Of a stretch of 64,000 nt of DNA, positions 43,264-53,313 are shown one piece after another. This stretch comes from Stenotrophomonas sp. SAU14A_NAIMI4_5. Lineage in GTDB: Bacteria > Pseudomonadota > Gammaproteobacteria > Xanthomonadales > Xanthomonadaceae. The position numbers were made by a program, and so were the translations under genes. The notes under the pieces were generated by a model. The model did no database searches. It was not told the origin of the DNA and saw only the letters and a list, made by a program, of their open reading frames with translations. Position 1 is the first letter of the stretch. Each line of letters opens with the position of its first letter. The stretch covers positions 348,455 through 412,454 of the forward strand of contig NZ_CP026003.1 of the NCBI RefSeq assembly GCF_003086795.1, read 5' to 3'.

Positions 43264-44184
43264 ATGGACGAGAAGGAACAACGCCGCGGTCTATGGGTCA
43301 CCGCGTCCACCTTCGTGCTGTGGGGGCTGGTGCCGGTGTACTGGCATCTGCTCAACGAGGTGCCGTCGTTCCAGATCATTGCCCACCGCATCATCTGGTC
43401 CACGGTGCTGGTGGTGGCGTGGCTGCTGCTGACCGCGCGCCTGGGCTGGTGGCGGAAGATCGCCGCGCAGCCGCGCGCGCTGCCGATCCTGGCGGTATCC
43501 AGCCTGACCATTGCCTTCAACTGGGGCCTGTACATCTGGGCGGTCAACGCCGGGCACGTGATCGAAACCAGCCTGGGCTACTTCATCAATCCGCTGGTGA
43601 ATGTGTTGCTGGGCGTGCTGGTACTGAAGGAGCGCCTGCGCCGCGTGCAGTGGATCGCGGTGGCAATGGCCGCGGTGGGCGTGGCCTGGCTGACCATCGA
43701 TGCTGGCACGCCGCCGTGGATCGCGCTGGGCCTGGCGTGTTCGTTCGGCCTGTACGGGCTGCTGCGCAAGCTGGTGTCGGTCGATCCGGTGGCCGGGCTG
43801 GGCGTGGAGAGCCTGTACCTGTTCCTGCCCGCGCTTGCGTTTGCGGTGTGGGCAGAGAACGGTCATGGCGGCGCGTTCTTCCACGGCTGGGGCTGGCGCA
43901 ACGATCTGCTGCTGGTGTTCGGTGGCGTGGTCACTGCAGTGCCGCTGATCGGCTTCGCCTACGGGGTGAAGCGCATTCCGCTGTCGCTGGTCGGCATCCT
44001 GCAGTACATCGCACCGAGCCTGCAGCTGCTGCTGGGCGTGTTCTTCTTCCACGAGGCGTTCGACACCGGCAAGGCGATTGGCTTTGCGGTGATCTGGGCC
44101 GGGCTGGTGTTGTTCGTCGGCGAGAACGTGCGGGCGATGCGGGCGGCGAGGGGTCGGATCCCTCCGCAACGCGGTGGGCTCTGA
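43264..44184 (+). CDS. rarD: EamA-family transporter RarD
   Basis: This 306-residue, 10-TM protein reads RGLWVTASTFVLWGLVPVYW at the start, then HRIIWSTVLV, NAGHVIETSLGYFINPLVNVLLG (in parts) and LQYIAPSLQLLLGVFFFHE, matching RarD, once described as a chloramphenicol-sensitivity protein of unknown substrate. The last residues (RIPPQRGGL) and stop are encoded by an inverted repeat, so the C-terminus has been altered by that element. It is in one operon with the yedA-like gene. Confidence 0.9.
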   Translation: MDEKEQRRGLWVTASTFVLWGLVPVYWHLLNEVPSFQIIAHRIIWSTVLVVAWLLLTARLGWWRKIAAQPRALPILAVSSLTIAFNWGLYIWAVNAGHVIETSLGYFINPLVNVLLGVLVLKERLRRVQWIAVAMAAVGVAWLTIDAGTPPWIALGLACSFGLYGLLRKLVSVDPVAGLGVESLYLFLPALAFAVWAENGHGGAFFHGWGWRNDLLLVFGGVVTAVPLIGFAYGVKRIPLSLVGILQYIAPSLQLLLGVFFFHEAFDTGKAIGFAVIWAGLVLFVGENVRAMRAARGRIPPQRGGL

Positions 44185-44242
44185 CCTCCGGGCTGAGCTG
44201 GGAAAGGGGTCAGAGCCCTTCGCGTTGCGAAGGGATCCGACC
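44152..44242. repeat. Inverted repeat pair at the end of rarD
   Basis: GGTCGGATCCCTCC...GGGCTCTGACC (44152-44186) is answered by its near reverse complement GGTCAGAGCCCTTCG...GGGATCCGACC (44208-44242). Each unit is itself palindromic in its centre. I believe this is a second intergenic repeat family common in Stenotrophomonas, distinct from SMAG. Confidence 0.7.
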
Positions 44243-44253
44243 TCGGTTCCGGC

Positions 44254-44285
44254 AAAAAAGAACGGCGCCCCGAGGGGCGCCGTTC
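44254..44285 (-). terminator. Rho-independent terminator of the TonB-receptor gene
   Basis: GAACGGCGCCCC-TC-GGGGCGCCGTTC (12-bp perfect stem on the - strand) is followed by TTTTTTG. It lies 56 bp beyond the receptor stop codon. Confidence 0.92.
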
Positions 44286-44340
44286 TGCTTCCATCTCCGG
44301 CCAGGAGAGAGTTGGCCGGAACGGGAACGCGGGTGCAGGC

Positions 44341-47166
44341 TTAGAAGCGCTGCTGGTACTTCATGTACATGAAACGACCGATGTCGAAGCCGCCGTAGTA
44401 GACGAAGCTGCTGTTCGGCTGGCTGTACATCACCGGACCCTGGTGGTCGAACACGTTGTTCAGGCCCAGCGACACGGTGCCATTCCACGGCAGGCTGTAA
44501 CGCACCTGCAGGTCGTGGAAGGTGTTCGAGCCCACCTTGTTGGTCGGCGAGGCATCGGTGTAGGCCGAGCTGAAGTCCGGCAGGTTGCACTCGTCCATGT
44601 AGGAGCACTTCTCCTTCATGCTGGAGTAGTAACGCGCGGTCCAGCCGATGCCCAGGTTGCCGTACTGCCAGTCCAGGTTGAAGGTCGAGCGCACGCGGAA
44701 GTTGCCGCCCCAGCTGGTCAGCTGTTCCACCGGCGTGGTGACGGCGTTGTCGTTACGCTGTTCCAGGTAGTCGGTGTAGGTGGTGTTCCAGGTGACGGCG
44801 AACTTGCCGAACGTGGTTTCCGGCAGGCGGTAGCGCGCGCTGATGTCATAGCCGGCGGTCTCGCGGTAGCCGGCGTTGACCAGCGAGCGGTCCAGCGCGT
44901 TGACCTGGCCGTTGCTGCCGCGGGTGAAGCGACCGCAGGCCGCGTCCGAACCCTGCACGTAGCACTGTTCCAGGATGCTGGTGGCCGACTCGCCGACGAT
45001 GGCGTTGTTGATGCGGATCTTCCACCAGTCCAGGCTGACGTCCAGGCCCTGCACGAAGTCCGGGCTGTAGACCAGGCCGACGGTCCAGGTCTTGGCGGTT
45101 TCCGGCTTCAGCTCCGGGTTGGAACCCGAGTTGAAATCGGTGGTGGCCTGCTGGCCCGGCTTGCTGGCCACGCTGCCGTCGCTGTTGAGCTGGCGGAAGT
45201 TGGCCGGCACGTTCAGGGCCTTGCAGCGTGCGGCAACCGCGGCGCTGGTGGCGGCGGTGCCGAACGAGGTGTCGCACGGGTCGGTGAACGAGTCACGGCT
45301 GCTGACGGTGCCGCCGTACAGATCGTCCACGGTCGGCGCACGGAAGCCGGTGCCGTAGGTGGCGCGCACCAGCAGGCTGTCGATCGGCTTCCACTTCACG
45401 CCGAACTTGCTGTTGGTGGTCGAACCGAAGTTGTTGTAATCCGAGTAACGACCGGCCACGTCCAGCGACAGCTCACGGGCAAAGGCCATGTCGGCCAGCA
45501 GCGGCACCTGCAGTTCCAGGTAGACCTCGCTCAGCGAGTAGTCGCCCTGGGTCGGCTTGCCGCTGGTGCCGGCGATCTGGCCGTTCTGCACCATCAGGTC
45601 CGGGGTGTAGCGTGCTTCTTCGGTACGGTGCTCGAAGCCCATCGCGGTCAGCACGTCGCCGGCCGGCAGGGTGAACAGCGAGCCGGAGATGTTGGCGCTG
45701 GCCACCTTGGTGGTGGTCTGGCTCTTGTCCACGAAGCGGGCGAACAGGTAGTCCTGCACGTCCTGGTTGCTCAGCGAGCCCGGGCCGGTGTAGCCCATCG
45801 GCGCGGCCGGATTCCACGGCACGCAGCCGGCAATCACCGCATCCGGCGTGCCGCAGTACGCCACGCCATCCTTGATGAAGGATGGGCCGACGGCCTGGTT
45901 GACGTTGGGCTGGTACATGCTGCCCGTGCCGATGCGCTCGCCTTCATTGCGGTTGTAGGTGTAGTTGACGTTCCAGTCCCAGTAGCGCGAACCGGTGTCG
46001 AAGCTGCCTTCCAGACCCAGGCTGCCGCGCTTGGTCTCCATGTTGTTTTCGGTGCCACGCAGCATTTCTTCGGTGCGGTGCGAGAACAGCACGTCCTGGC
46101 CCCACAGATTGAATGCGCTGTCCTTGGACAGGGCGGCGCGGGTGCCGCTGCGCGCCTGTGCGGCAGTCACCGAGTACGGGTAACCGGCCAGGTGCTTGCT
46201 CGATTCGCGCTTGCTGTACAGCGCATCGGCAACCAGACGCAGGTTGTCGGTGATCGAGAAGCCACCGTTGGCGAACACCGAAGTGCGCTCCAGGCCGGTC
46301 AGCAGGCTCATGTTGGTCTTGGTGTTGGCACCATCGGCCGGGTTCAGCGTGTGGAAGTTGGCTGCATCGGTCGGGTCGCCGCCCGGGCCGACAGTCACCG
46401 GCTTGCCGCCGACGGTGACGCTGCCCCACGGCGTGGTGCCGTTGAGGCCATCGTTCGGATGACGCGGGCCGTTGACGTAGCGGGTGAACTCACGCGCGCC
46501 GCCCATCACTTCGTCTTCCTTGGTGCGCTCGGCACCCACGCTGAACCAGCCGCGGTCGAAGGTCTTGCCGAAGGTGGCGCTGTAGGAGCGCTTCTGGCCG
46601 TCACCTTCGCCGTACTGGCCGACGTAGACGCTGGCTTCGCCACCGTCGAAATTCTTGCGGGTGATGATGTTGACCACACCGGCGATGGCGTCCGAGCCGT
46701 ACAGCGCCGACGCACCGTCGGTCAGCACTTCCACGCGCTCGACGATGGCCGAGGGAATCGAGGCCAGGTCGGAATAACCACCGGCGCTGACGCCCATGCG
46801 GCGGCCGTCGATCAGCACCAGGCTGCGTTCCGGGCCCAGGTTGCGCAGGCTGACATACATGCCACCGAAGTCGCGCGAGGAGGTCAGCGACGAAGCGCGG
46901 CTCATGCTCGGCGAACCGGCAGCGGTCACGTCCTGCAGGATGTCGGCGACGTTGACGTAGCCCTTCTTCTCGATCTCGGCGCGGTTGAGCGCGACCACCG
47001 GCTGGGCGGTCTCGACACTGGCCTGGCGGATGCGCGAGCCGGTGATTTCGATGCGGTCGAGGTTGGTGGTGTTGTCGCCCGCATCCTGTGCGAAGGCGGG
47101 GGTGGTGCAGCTGGCGGCCAGCGCGATGACGATCGCGTTGCGCAGCGGGGTGGTCTTCAGGGACAT
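44341..47166 (-). CDS. TonB-dependent outer-membrane receptor
   Basis: This 941-residue receptor starts MSLKTTPLRNAIVIALAAS with a signal peptide ending at FAQD. A TonB box-like DRIEITGSRIRQ follows the cleavage site, then the plug domain (VADILQDVTAAG..., RNLGPERSLVLIDGRR, VEVLTDGASALYGSDAIAGVVNI, in parts) and a 22-strand barrel ending in an aromatic residue (YQQRF). 'GSRIRQ' plug sequences are typical of xanthomonad receptors for sugars, peptides or siderophores; the ligand cannot be deduced. It is preceded by a 266-bp upstream region and transcribed alone. Confidence 0.92.
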   Translation of the reverse strand: MSLKTTPLRNAIVIALAASCTTPAFAQDAGDNTTNLDRIEITGSRIRQASVETAQPVVALNRAEIEKKGYVNVADILQDVTAAGSPSMSRASSLTSSRDFGGMYVSLRNLGPERSLVLIDGRRMGVSAGGYSDLASIPSAIVERVEVLTDGASALYGSDAIAGVVNIITRKNFDGGEASVYVGQYGEGDGQKRSYSATFGKTFDRGWFSVGAERTKEDEVMGGAREFTRYVNGPRHPNDGLNGTTPWGSVTVGGKPVTVGPGGDPTDAANFHTLNPADGANTKTNMSLLTGLERTSVFANGGFSITDNLRLVADALYSKRESSKHLAGYPYSVTAAQARSGTRAALSKDSAFNLWGQDVLFSHRTEEMLRGTENNMETKRGSLGLEGSFDTGSRYWDWNVNYTYNRNEGERIGTGSMYQPNVNQAVGPSFIKDGVAYCGTPDAVIAGCVPWNPAAPMGYTGPGSLSNQDVQDYLFARFVDKSQTTTKVASANISGSLFTLPAGDVLTAMGFEHRTEEARYTPDLMVQNGQIAGTSGKPTQGDYSLSEVYLELQVPLLADMAFARELSLDVAGRYSDYNNFGSTTNSKFGVKWKPIDSLLVRATYGTGFRAPTVDDLYGGTVSSRDSFTDPCDTSFGTAATSAAVAARCKALNVPANFRQLNSDGSVASKPGQQATTDFNSGSNPELKPETAKTWTVGLVYSPDFVQGLDVSLDWWKIRINNAIVGESATSILEQCYVQGSDAACGRFTRGSNGQVNALDRSLVNAGYRETAGYDISARYRLPETTFGKFAVTWNTTYTDYLEQRNDNAVTTPVEQLTSWGGNFRVRSTFNLDWQYGNLGIGWTARYYSSMKEKCSYMDECNLPDFSSAYTDASPTNKVGSNTFHDLQVRYSLPWNGTVSLGLNNVFDHQGPVMYSQPNSSFVYYGGFDIGRFMYMKYQQRF

Positions 47167-47432
47167 CCGTGAAATCTCGTGTTTCAGAAAAAAACATGCG
47201 CCCGTTCTATGGGCGCGTGGGGTACTGCAAACCAACGTGGGGGGCGGGATTCTAGAGTGTTTTCATTCGTAACTGTTTGTCCCTGCGTGTTACATCGCGC
47301 CGAACATGAATCGCAACCAACAATCCACAGGGGTGCTGTGCGCAGCGTCACGCGCGAGGTGTTTTCGATGCGCAGAGGCACCGATAACGGCGGCAGTCGC
47401 GCGATCTGTAATGCACGGAGTGTGCGAACGTT
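47167..47432. promoter_or_regulatory. Upstream region of the TonB-receptor gene
   Basis: These 266 bp lie between the SMAG cluster and the receptor's ATG and should contain the promoter and any operator. I see no Fur box or other named site. Confidence 0.4.
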
Positions 47433-47583
47433 CATCCACGCATGGCGTGGATCTACTGCAACGCGGACACCCGTGCGATACACAATGAATCCGGCAAATC
47501 CGCGCCTCGCGTGGATGAGGCCCAGTAGATCCACGCCACGCGTGGATGACGCCACACCAGTAGATCCACGCCATGCGTGGATG
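47433..47583. repeat. SMAG cluster with ATCCACGC-type stems
   Basis: Clear copies are 47433-47456 (-), 47525-47548 (+) and 47560-47583 (+), each GTAG followed by ATCCACGC-CA-(T/C)GCGTGGAT. A worn copy without a GTAG head lies near 47498-47516. The stems differ from the other SMAG clusters in this window, showing several subfamilies in one region. Confidence 0.85.
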
Positions 47584-47592
47584 ACGCGCCCA

Positions 47593-47622
47593 CAAAAAAG
47601 GGCGAAGCCTTCGCTTCGCCCT
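47593..47622 (-). terminator. Rho-independent terminator of the ABC export operon
   Basis: AGGGCGAAGC-GAAG-GCTTCGCCCT on the - strand (10-bp stem) is followed by TTTTTT. It lies 33 bp after the last permease gene. Confidence 0.92.
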
Positions 47623-47655
47623 CCAGATCCATCACTCCACACACCGGCGCGTTGG

Positions 47656-48972
47656 TCAGGTCTCGCGCAACGCCGTGGTGATCGGCAGGCGCGCCGCGCG
47701 CAGTGCCGGGAACAGGCCACCGACCAGGCCGATGCCCAGCGCCCACTTCAGGCCATTCCACAGCAGCTCCGGCGACACGTGGAACTTGAACACCACCGCG
47801 CTGAAATTGCTGCCGATGGTGGACACGCTGTAACCGTTGAACAGCAGCCAGGCCACCGCACAGCCCAGCAATCCGCCCAGCAAGGCCAGCAGCATGGTTT
47901 CCAGCATCACTGCGGTCACCACCGGCAGGCCGCGGAACCCGATCGCGCGCATGGTGGCGATCTCGCGTGCACGCGTCGCGACTGCGGCGTACATCGTGTT
48001 GAGCGCACCGAACACCGCGCCCACCGCCATGATCGTGCCGATCACCTTTCCAAGGATGTCGATCAGCTTGGTCAGGCCACCGCCCTGCTTGCTGTAGTAC
48101 GCGCGCGTAGTTTCGACGTCCAGCTTCAGGCGCGGATCGGCCGCCACGGCCGCCTTGAACTGTTCGAAGCCAGGCTTGCCATCGGTGCGCACGCTGATCG
48201 ACTGCCACGCACTGCGCTGGTAGGTGGTGGCCAGCGTATCGGCATCGGTCCACATTTCCGAATCGTGCGCATCCCCCGAGGCGAACACACCGACCACGGT
48301 CCAAGCCTGGTTGCCCAGGGTCAGTGTCTTGCCGACGTCCAGATCGCGGAACTGTCCCTGCGCGCCCTGGCCGACCACGATCTCGCGCAGGCCGGTGCCG
48401 AACTTGCGCCCCTGCACGATCTTCACCTTGTCATGCACCGCCCACGCCTGTGGGCCGACGCCGCGGAACTGCGCGTTGACGTCGGTACCGTCGGCCTTGG
48501 ACACGAGGTTCACCACCTGTGACAGCTCCGGTGACAGCAGCGGCCGGCCTTCGCTATCGCGGCTGATGCCGGGCAGGGTGGACAGCATTGGCACCTGCTC
48601 GCGGGTGATGACCGAATTGGTCTCGGCCTGCGAACCGCCGCGCAGCACGATGGCGGTGGTGTCATCGCCGGTGTTGTTGAGCGTGGCCTGGAAGCCCTCG
48701 CCCATGGCCAGCATCGCCACCAGCACGCCGACCACGCCGGCAATGCCCACCACGATCACCGAGGAGGCACCCCAGCGCTGCGGCAGGCTGGCGATGCCGA
48801 TACGGGTGGCCGCCAGCGCCAGTCGCCCGCTGCGGGTCAGCAGCAGCCACAGCGCCACCAGCACCGCCACGGCCAGCACACCGACCCACGGCAGGCCGAT
48901 CCACAGCACCAGGCCCACCGCCAGCAGCAGCACGGTCAGTGCATTGCCCAACCACTTCTTGATCCTGTTCAT
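47656..48972 (-). CDS. MacB/FtsX-type ABC transporter permease (second copy)
   Basis: This 438-residue protein has N-terminal membrane segments (about 9-45, two helices), a further one near 68-90, a large periplasmic domain (about 95-300), and three C-terminal membrane helices within an FtsX domain (about 310-435). It lies last in the operon adaptor-ATPase-permease-permease. Two different permeases probably form a heterodimer on the single ATPase. The N-terminal helical hairpin is larger than in the partner permease. Confidence 0.85.
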   Translation of the reverse strand: MNRIKKWLGNALTVLLLAVGLVLWIGLPWVGVLAVAVLVALWLLLTRSGRLALAATRIGIASLPQRWGASSVIVVGIAGVVGVLVAMLAMGEGFQATLNNTGDDTTAIVLRGGSQAETNSVITREQVPMLSTLPGISRDSEGRPLLSPELSQVVNLVSKADGTDVNAQFRGVGPQAWAVHDKVKIVQGRKFGTGLREIVVGQGAQGQFRDLDVGKTLTLGNQAWTVVGVFASGDAHDSEMWTDADTLATTYQRSAWQSISVRTDGKPGFEQFKAAVAADPRLKLDVETTRAYYSKQGGGLTKLIDILGKVIGTIMAVGAVFGALNTMYAAVATRAREIATMRAIGFRGLPVVTAVMLETMLLALLGGLLGCAVAWLLFNGYSVSTIGSNFSAVVFKFHVSPELLWNGLKWALGIGLVGGLFPALRAARLPITTALRET

Positions 48973-48984
48973 CGGGAATCCTCC

Positions 48985-50142
48985 TCAGCGGCCGGCCAGC
49001 GCATCGACGATCTTCAGGCGCTTGGCGCGCAGCGCGGGCAGCAGCCCGACCACGACGCCGATCACCACGATCAGGCCGATGCCCACCAGCCAGGTGGGGG
49101 TGGGTACGTGCGGTGGCAGCATGCCCAGGCTCTTCGGCGCGATCGCCGGCAGCACCAGTGCGGCCAGGCCCATGCCGATCAGGCCGCCGAGGCCGATCAG
49201 CAGCACCGACTCGACCATCACCAGCGTCAGCACGGTGCTGTCCTTGAAGCCCAGCGTCTTCAGCGTGGCCAGCTCGGGAATGCGCTCGCGCACGGCCTGC
49301 GCCATGGTGTTGCCGGTCAGCAGCAGCAGGGTGAAGAACACCGCGCCCATGATCGAGGTGACGATCATGCCGATATCCGCGAACTGCTTGACGAAGGCCT
49401 GCTGGAACGCCGATTCGGTCTGGGTCTTGGTCTCGTGGTCGGAGTTGGCCGAGATCGCATCGATGGCCTGCGCGACCCGCGAGGCATGGTCGGGGTTGTC
49501 CAGGGTGATCGTGTACCAGCTCACCTGGTTCTTGATGTAGTCGTTGGACTCGTCGAAGTACTTCCAGTTCATCATCAGCTGGCGTTCTTCGTTGCCCGCC
49601 TGCGCGCGGTCCTTCGAGCGGAAGATGCCCTTCAGCTCCAGCGGCCAGTCATTGCTGCCGCCGCGCGGGAAGATGGTCGCCTGCAGCGGAATGGTGTCGC
49701 CGATCTTCCAGCCGAACTGGTTGGCCAGGGTCTCGCCGACGATGGCGCCGGTGCGGGTCTGCTTCCAGTCTTCCAGCTGTGCCGGGTCGATCTGCAGTTC
49801 GCGGTAGACGTCGAAGTAGTTGGGCGACACCGAGAAGTTCGGGAAGAAGTTCTTCGGGTCCTGGTAGATGCCGCCGAACCACATGCCATAGGCCACGTCG
49901 CGCACGCCATCGACCTGGCGGATCTGCGTCTCCAGGCGGATCGGCAGCGATTGGGTGATCGACAGCCGCGAAGCCGTGACCAGGCGGTTGGCACCTTCCA
50001 CGCTGCCGCCGGAATTGAATGCCACGCGCACCGAATCGAGCATGCCGAACAGCAGGAATGCCGCGACCACCGAAAGCAGGGTCAGCAGGGTCCGGGTGCG
50101 GCTGCGGAACAGCTGGGCCCAGACCAGGGAAAAGTATTTCAT
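48985..50142 (-). CDS. MacB/FtsX-type ABC transporter permease (first copy)
   Basis: This 385-residue protein has TM1 at about 15-40 (RTRTLLTLLSVVAAFLLFGML), a periplasmic MacB_PCD-like domain, and three C-terminal helices of the FtsX domain ending RAKRLKIVDALAGR. It follows the ATPase gene by 14 bp and precedes the second permease by 12 bp. Type VII ABC proteins of this kind use ATP to move substrates or signals from periplasm outwards through an adaptor. Confidence 0.87.
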   Translation of the reverse strand: MKYFSLVWAQLFRSRTRTLLTLLSVVAAFLLFGMLDSVRVAFNSGGSVEGANRLVTASRLSITQSLPIRLETQIRQVDGVRDVAYGMWFGGIYQDPKNFFPNFSVSPNYFDVYRELQIDPAQLEDWKQTRTGAIVGETLANQFGWKIGDTIPLQATIFPRGGSNDWPLELKGIFRSKDRAQAGNEERQLMMNWKYFDESNDYIKNQVSWYTITLDNPDHASRVAQAIDAISANSDHETKTQTESAFQQAFVKQFADIGMIVTSIMGAVFFTLLLLTGNTMAQAVRERIPELATLKTLGFKDSTVLTLVMVESVLLIGLGGLIGMGLAALVLPAIAPKSLGMLPPHVPTPTWLVGIGLIVVIGVVVGLLPALRAKRLKIVDALAGR

Positions 50143-50156
50143 CGCCGGGGCCTCCG

Positions 50157-50846
<690 letters not shown>

Positions 50847-50950
50847 CGGGGTTCTCCACGAAGGGTGGGACACGGGAACGCGCGCCGGCCACGGGCCGGA
50901 GGGCATGCATCGAACGGTGCTGCCGGCGGCGCCACGCGGGCGCCAGGCCG

Positions 50951-52201
50951 TTACTGCGCTTGTTTCAGTCGAACCCTGGCGCCATCGCGCAGGGTGTCCG
51001 GTGGGCTGACCACCACGCTTTCACCCGCACTCACGCCCTTCAGCAGCTGGCGATCCTTGCCCATCGCCTGGCCGGCCTGCACGGCGCGCTGCTGCACGCG
51101 GTCGGCATCGCCCAGCACGAAGGCCACGCTGGCACCGTCGCGCTCGACCACCGCCGTGGCCGGCACGCGCACGCCCTGCGGCTTGCTGGCGGTGGCCTGC
51201 GGCTGCGCCTGTTCCAGGAAACTGACCCGCACGCCCATCTCCGGCACGATGCGCGGGTCCTTCACCTTCAGCGCCACGCGCACCTTCACCGTGGCCTTGC
51301 CGCGGTCGGCGGTGGGGATGATGGCGATCACCTCGCCGGGGATCTTCCAGTCCGGGTAGGCGTTGAGCGTGGCTTCCACCGGCATCTTCGGCTGCACGCG
51401 GCCGATGAAGGCTTCGCCCACTTCCACCTCGATCTCCAGCGAATCCATGTCGACGATGGTGCCGATGCCGGTACGGGTGAAGCCGCCACCGGCCGACAGC
51501 GGCGAGACGATCTCGCCCGGCTGCGCGGCCTTGGCGGTGACTACTCCAGAGAACGGCGCGCGCACGATGTTGTTGTCCACGCCGAGGTCGGCGATGGCGA
51601 GCTGGTCGCTGGCCACCTTGACATTGCGCTGGGCGGTATCGAGCTGTGCGCGGAGGCTGTCACGCTGGGCCACGGCCTGGTCGTACTGCGAACGCGAGAC
51701 CAGCTGCTGGCCGACCAGCGCCTGCAGGCGGCTGGCTTCGGCGGCGGCCTGGCGCTGCTGCGCCTGCAGGCCGGCCACCTGTGCACGTGCGGCCTGCACC
51801 TGCGAGGCGGAGAGGCTGCGCTGTGCATCGGCATCGATCGGGTCCAGCGTGGCCATGACCTGGCCGGCCTCCACCCGCATGCCTTCCTCGATCATCACTT
51901 CGCGCACCTTGCCGGTGATCTTGGCCGACACCGTGGCCATGCGCCGGGCCACCACGTAGCCGCTGGCATCGAGTACCGAGCTGCTGGCATTGCCCTGCTG
52001 GATCGCTACTGCCGGTGCGGTTTCCACCTCCACCGTCGGCTCGCGGCCGAACAGGAAGAAGGCACCGCCGGCCAACAGCAGCACGATCACCATGAGCGCG
52101 ATCCACAGCCAGCGGCGGCCGCCCGGGCCATCCCCGGAGGACGGCGGCGGGCTCTTGCGGTCGATACGGAGTTCCTTCAACAGCTCGGCAGAAGCGTTCA
52201 T
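50951..52201 (-). CDS. HlyD/MacA-family periplasmic adaptor
   Basis: This 416-residue protein has a cytoplasmic N-terminus, one TM helix (about 31-50, LWIALMVIVLLLAGGAFFLF), a lipoyl-like half (SSVLDASGYVVARRMATVS), a helical hairpin (about 125-190, many Gln/Ala), a second lipoyl half (IVRAPFSGVVTAKAAQPGE) and beta-barrel domains. It is the first gene of the export operon and would bridge the permeases to an outer-membrane channel. Its promoter faces that of a second ABC operon across a gap holding a perfect palindrome. Confidence 0.9.
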   Translation of the reverse strand: MNASAELLKELRIDRKSPPPSSGDGPGGRRWLWIALMVIVLLLAGGAFFLFGREPTVEVETAPAVAIQQGNASSSVLDASGYVVARRMATVSAKITGKVREVMIEEGMRVEAGQVMATLDPIDADAQRSLSASQVQAARAQVAGLQAQQRQAAAEASRLQALVGQQLVSRSQYDQAVAQRDSLRAQLDTAQRNVKVASDQLAIADLGVDNNIVRAPFSGVVTAKAAQPGEIVSPLSAGGGFTRTGIGTIVDMDSLEIEVEVGEAFIGRVQPKMPVEATLNAYPDWKIPGEVIAIIPTADRGKATVKVRVALKVKDPRIVPEMGVRVSFLEQAQPQATASKPQGVRVPATAVVERDGASVAFVLGDADRVQQRAVQAGQAMGKDRQLLKGVSAGESVVVSPPDTLRDGARVRLKQAQ

Positions 52202-52308
52202 TGCGTTCCATCACAGGCGTTCGGGCGGAGTGGCCGGAAGGGCGACAGCAGCGGTTCCGGTGGCAAAGCGTGTGGCACAGCATGCAGGTGGCACGGGGCG
52301 GGATGGCA

Positions 52309-52322
52309 GTGACAGCTGTCAC
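52309..52322. promoter_or_regulatory. Perfect palindrome in the divergent promoter region: candidate operator
   Basis: GTGACAGCTGTCAC is a perfect 14-bp palindrome between the adaptor gene and the divergent ABC-2 operon. The DesR/NarL-type regulator encoded at the end of that operon is a natural candidate to bind it. Position and symmetry are seen; binding is inferred. Confidence 0.55.
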
Positions 52323-52404
52323 CCGATGTAGCTGACGGCGGCCACTGCGAAACGTGACCGGGGCGGCACAGGATGGCAACGTCCCCGCTACCGGTACCGC
52401 ACCC

Positions 52405-53313
52405 ATGGATCCGACCGCAGCTCCCACTACGGCCCCGCTGGCCCGCCTGCACCAGGTGCAGGTGCATTACGCCGGCCATGCCGCCCTGCAGGGCATCGAC
52501 CTGCAGGTGCGTGCCGGCCAGGTCCTGGCCCTGCTGGGCCGCAACGGTGCTGGCAAGAGTACCGCGATCAGCGTGCTGCTGGGCCTGCGCCGCGCCGATG
52601 CCGGGCAGGTCGAACTGCTTGGTGGTGATCCGCAGCAGCGCGCCAGCCGCGTGGGGCTGGGCGTGATGCTGCAGAGCACCAGCCTGCCGCCGATGCTGCA
52701 GGTGGATGAACTGGTGGCGCAGGCCAGCGCCTGCTATCCCGATCCGATGCCGCTGGCCGAGGTCCTGCAGCGCGCCGGCCTGCAGGAGCTGGCCCGCCGC
52801 CGCTATGGGCAGCTGTCCGGTGGCCAGCAGCGCACGGTGCAGTTCGCCATCGCGCTGTGCGGGCGCCCGCGCGTGCTGTTCCTGGATGAGCCCACCACCG
52901 GCCTGGACATCCAGGCGCGGCAGGTGATGTGGCAGGCGATCCGGCACCTGGTGGCCGAAGGCTGCGGCGTGCTGCTGACCACCCACTACCTGGAGGAAGC
53001 CGAAGCGCTGGCGCAGCAGGTGGTGGTGCTGGAACAGGGCCGCGTGCTGGCCGATGCGCCGCTGGCCGAGCTGCGCCTGGCCGACCGGCCGCGGCGCATC
53101 CGCTGCCGCAGCGGCCTGGCGGTGGAAGACGTGCAGCACTGGCCTGGCGTGCAGCAGGTGCAGCGCGACGGTGCGCACCTGCAGCTGCTGGCCAGCCCGG
53201 CCGAACCGGTGGTGGCGCGCCTGCTGGCTGCCGATGCACGACTGCAGGAGCTGGAAGTACAGGGCGCGGCATTGGCCGACGCCTTCCTCGACATGACCCG
53301 GGAGGCCGCATGA
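52405..53313 (+). CDS. ABC-2 type exporter ATPase
   Basis: This 302-residue ATPase has Walker A GRNGAGKST, signature LSGGQQRTVQF, Walker B LFLDEPTTGLD and H-loop TTHYLEEAEAL, with a C-terminal extension of about 70 residues like the CcmA/NatA group. An in-frame GTG 51 bp upstream is an alternative start; neither has a strong ribosome-binding site. Its stop overlaps the permease ATG (ATGA). The operon continues with a histidine kinase and response regulator. Confidence 0.9.
   Translation: MDPTAAPTTAPLARLHQVQVHYAGHAALQGIDLQVRAGQVLALLGRNGAGKSTAISVLLGLRRADAGQVELLGGDPQQRASRVGLGVMLQSTSLPPMLQVDELVAQASACYPDPMPLAEVLQRAGLQELARRRYGQLSGGQQRTVQFAIALCGRPRVLFLDEPTTGLDIQARQVMWQAIRHLVAEGCGVLLTTHYLEEAEALAQQVVVLEQGRVLADAPLAELRLADRPRRIRCRSGLAVEDVQHWPGVQQVQRDGAHLQLLASPAEPVVARLLAADARLQELEVQGAALADAFLDMTREAA

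Noticed and set aside
44443..47172. 909-codon open frame on the + strand
   Set aside because: It mirrors the TonB-dependent receptor gene and is rich in His/Arg/Gly/Val typical of antisense reading.
47433..47583. CRISPR-like array
   Set aside because: The repeats are palindromic, unevenly spaced and in both orientations, with GTAG heads; they are SMAG elements, and no cas genes are near.
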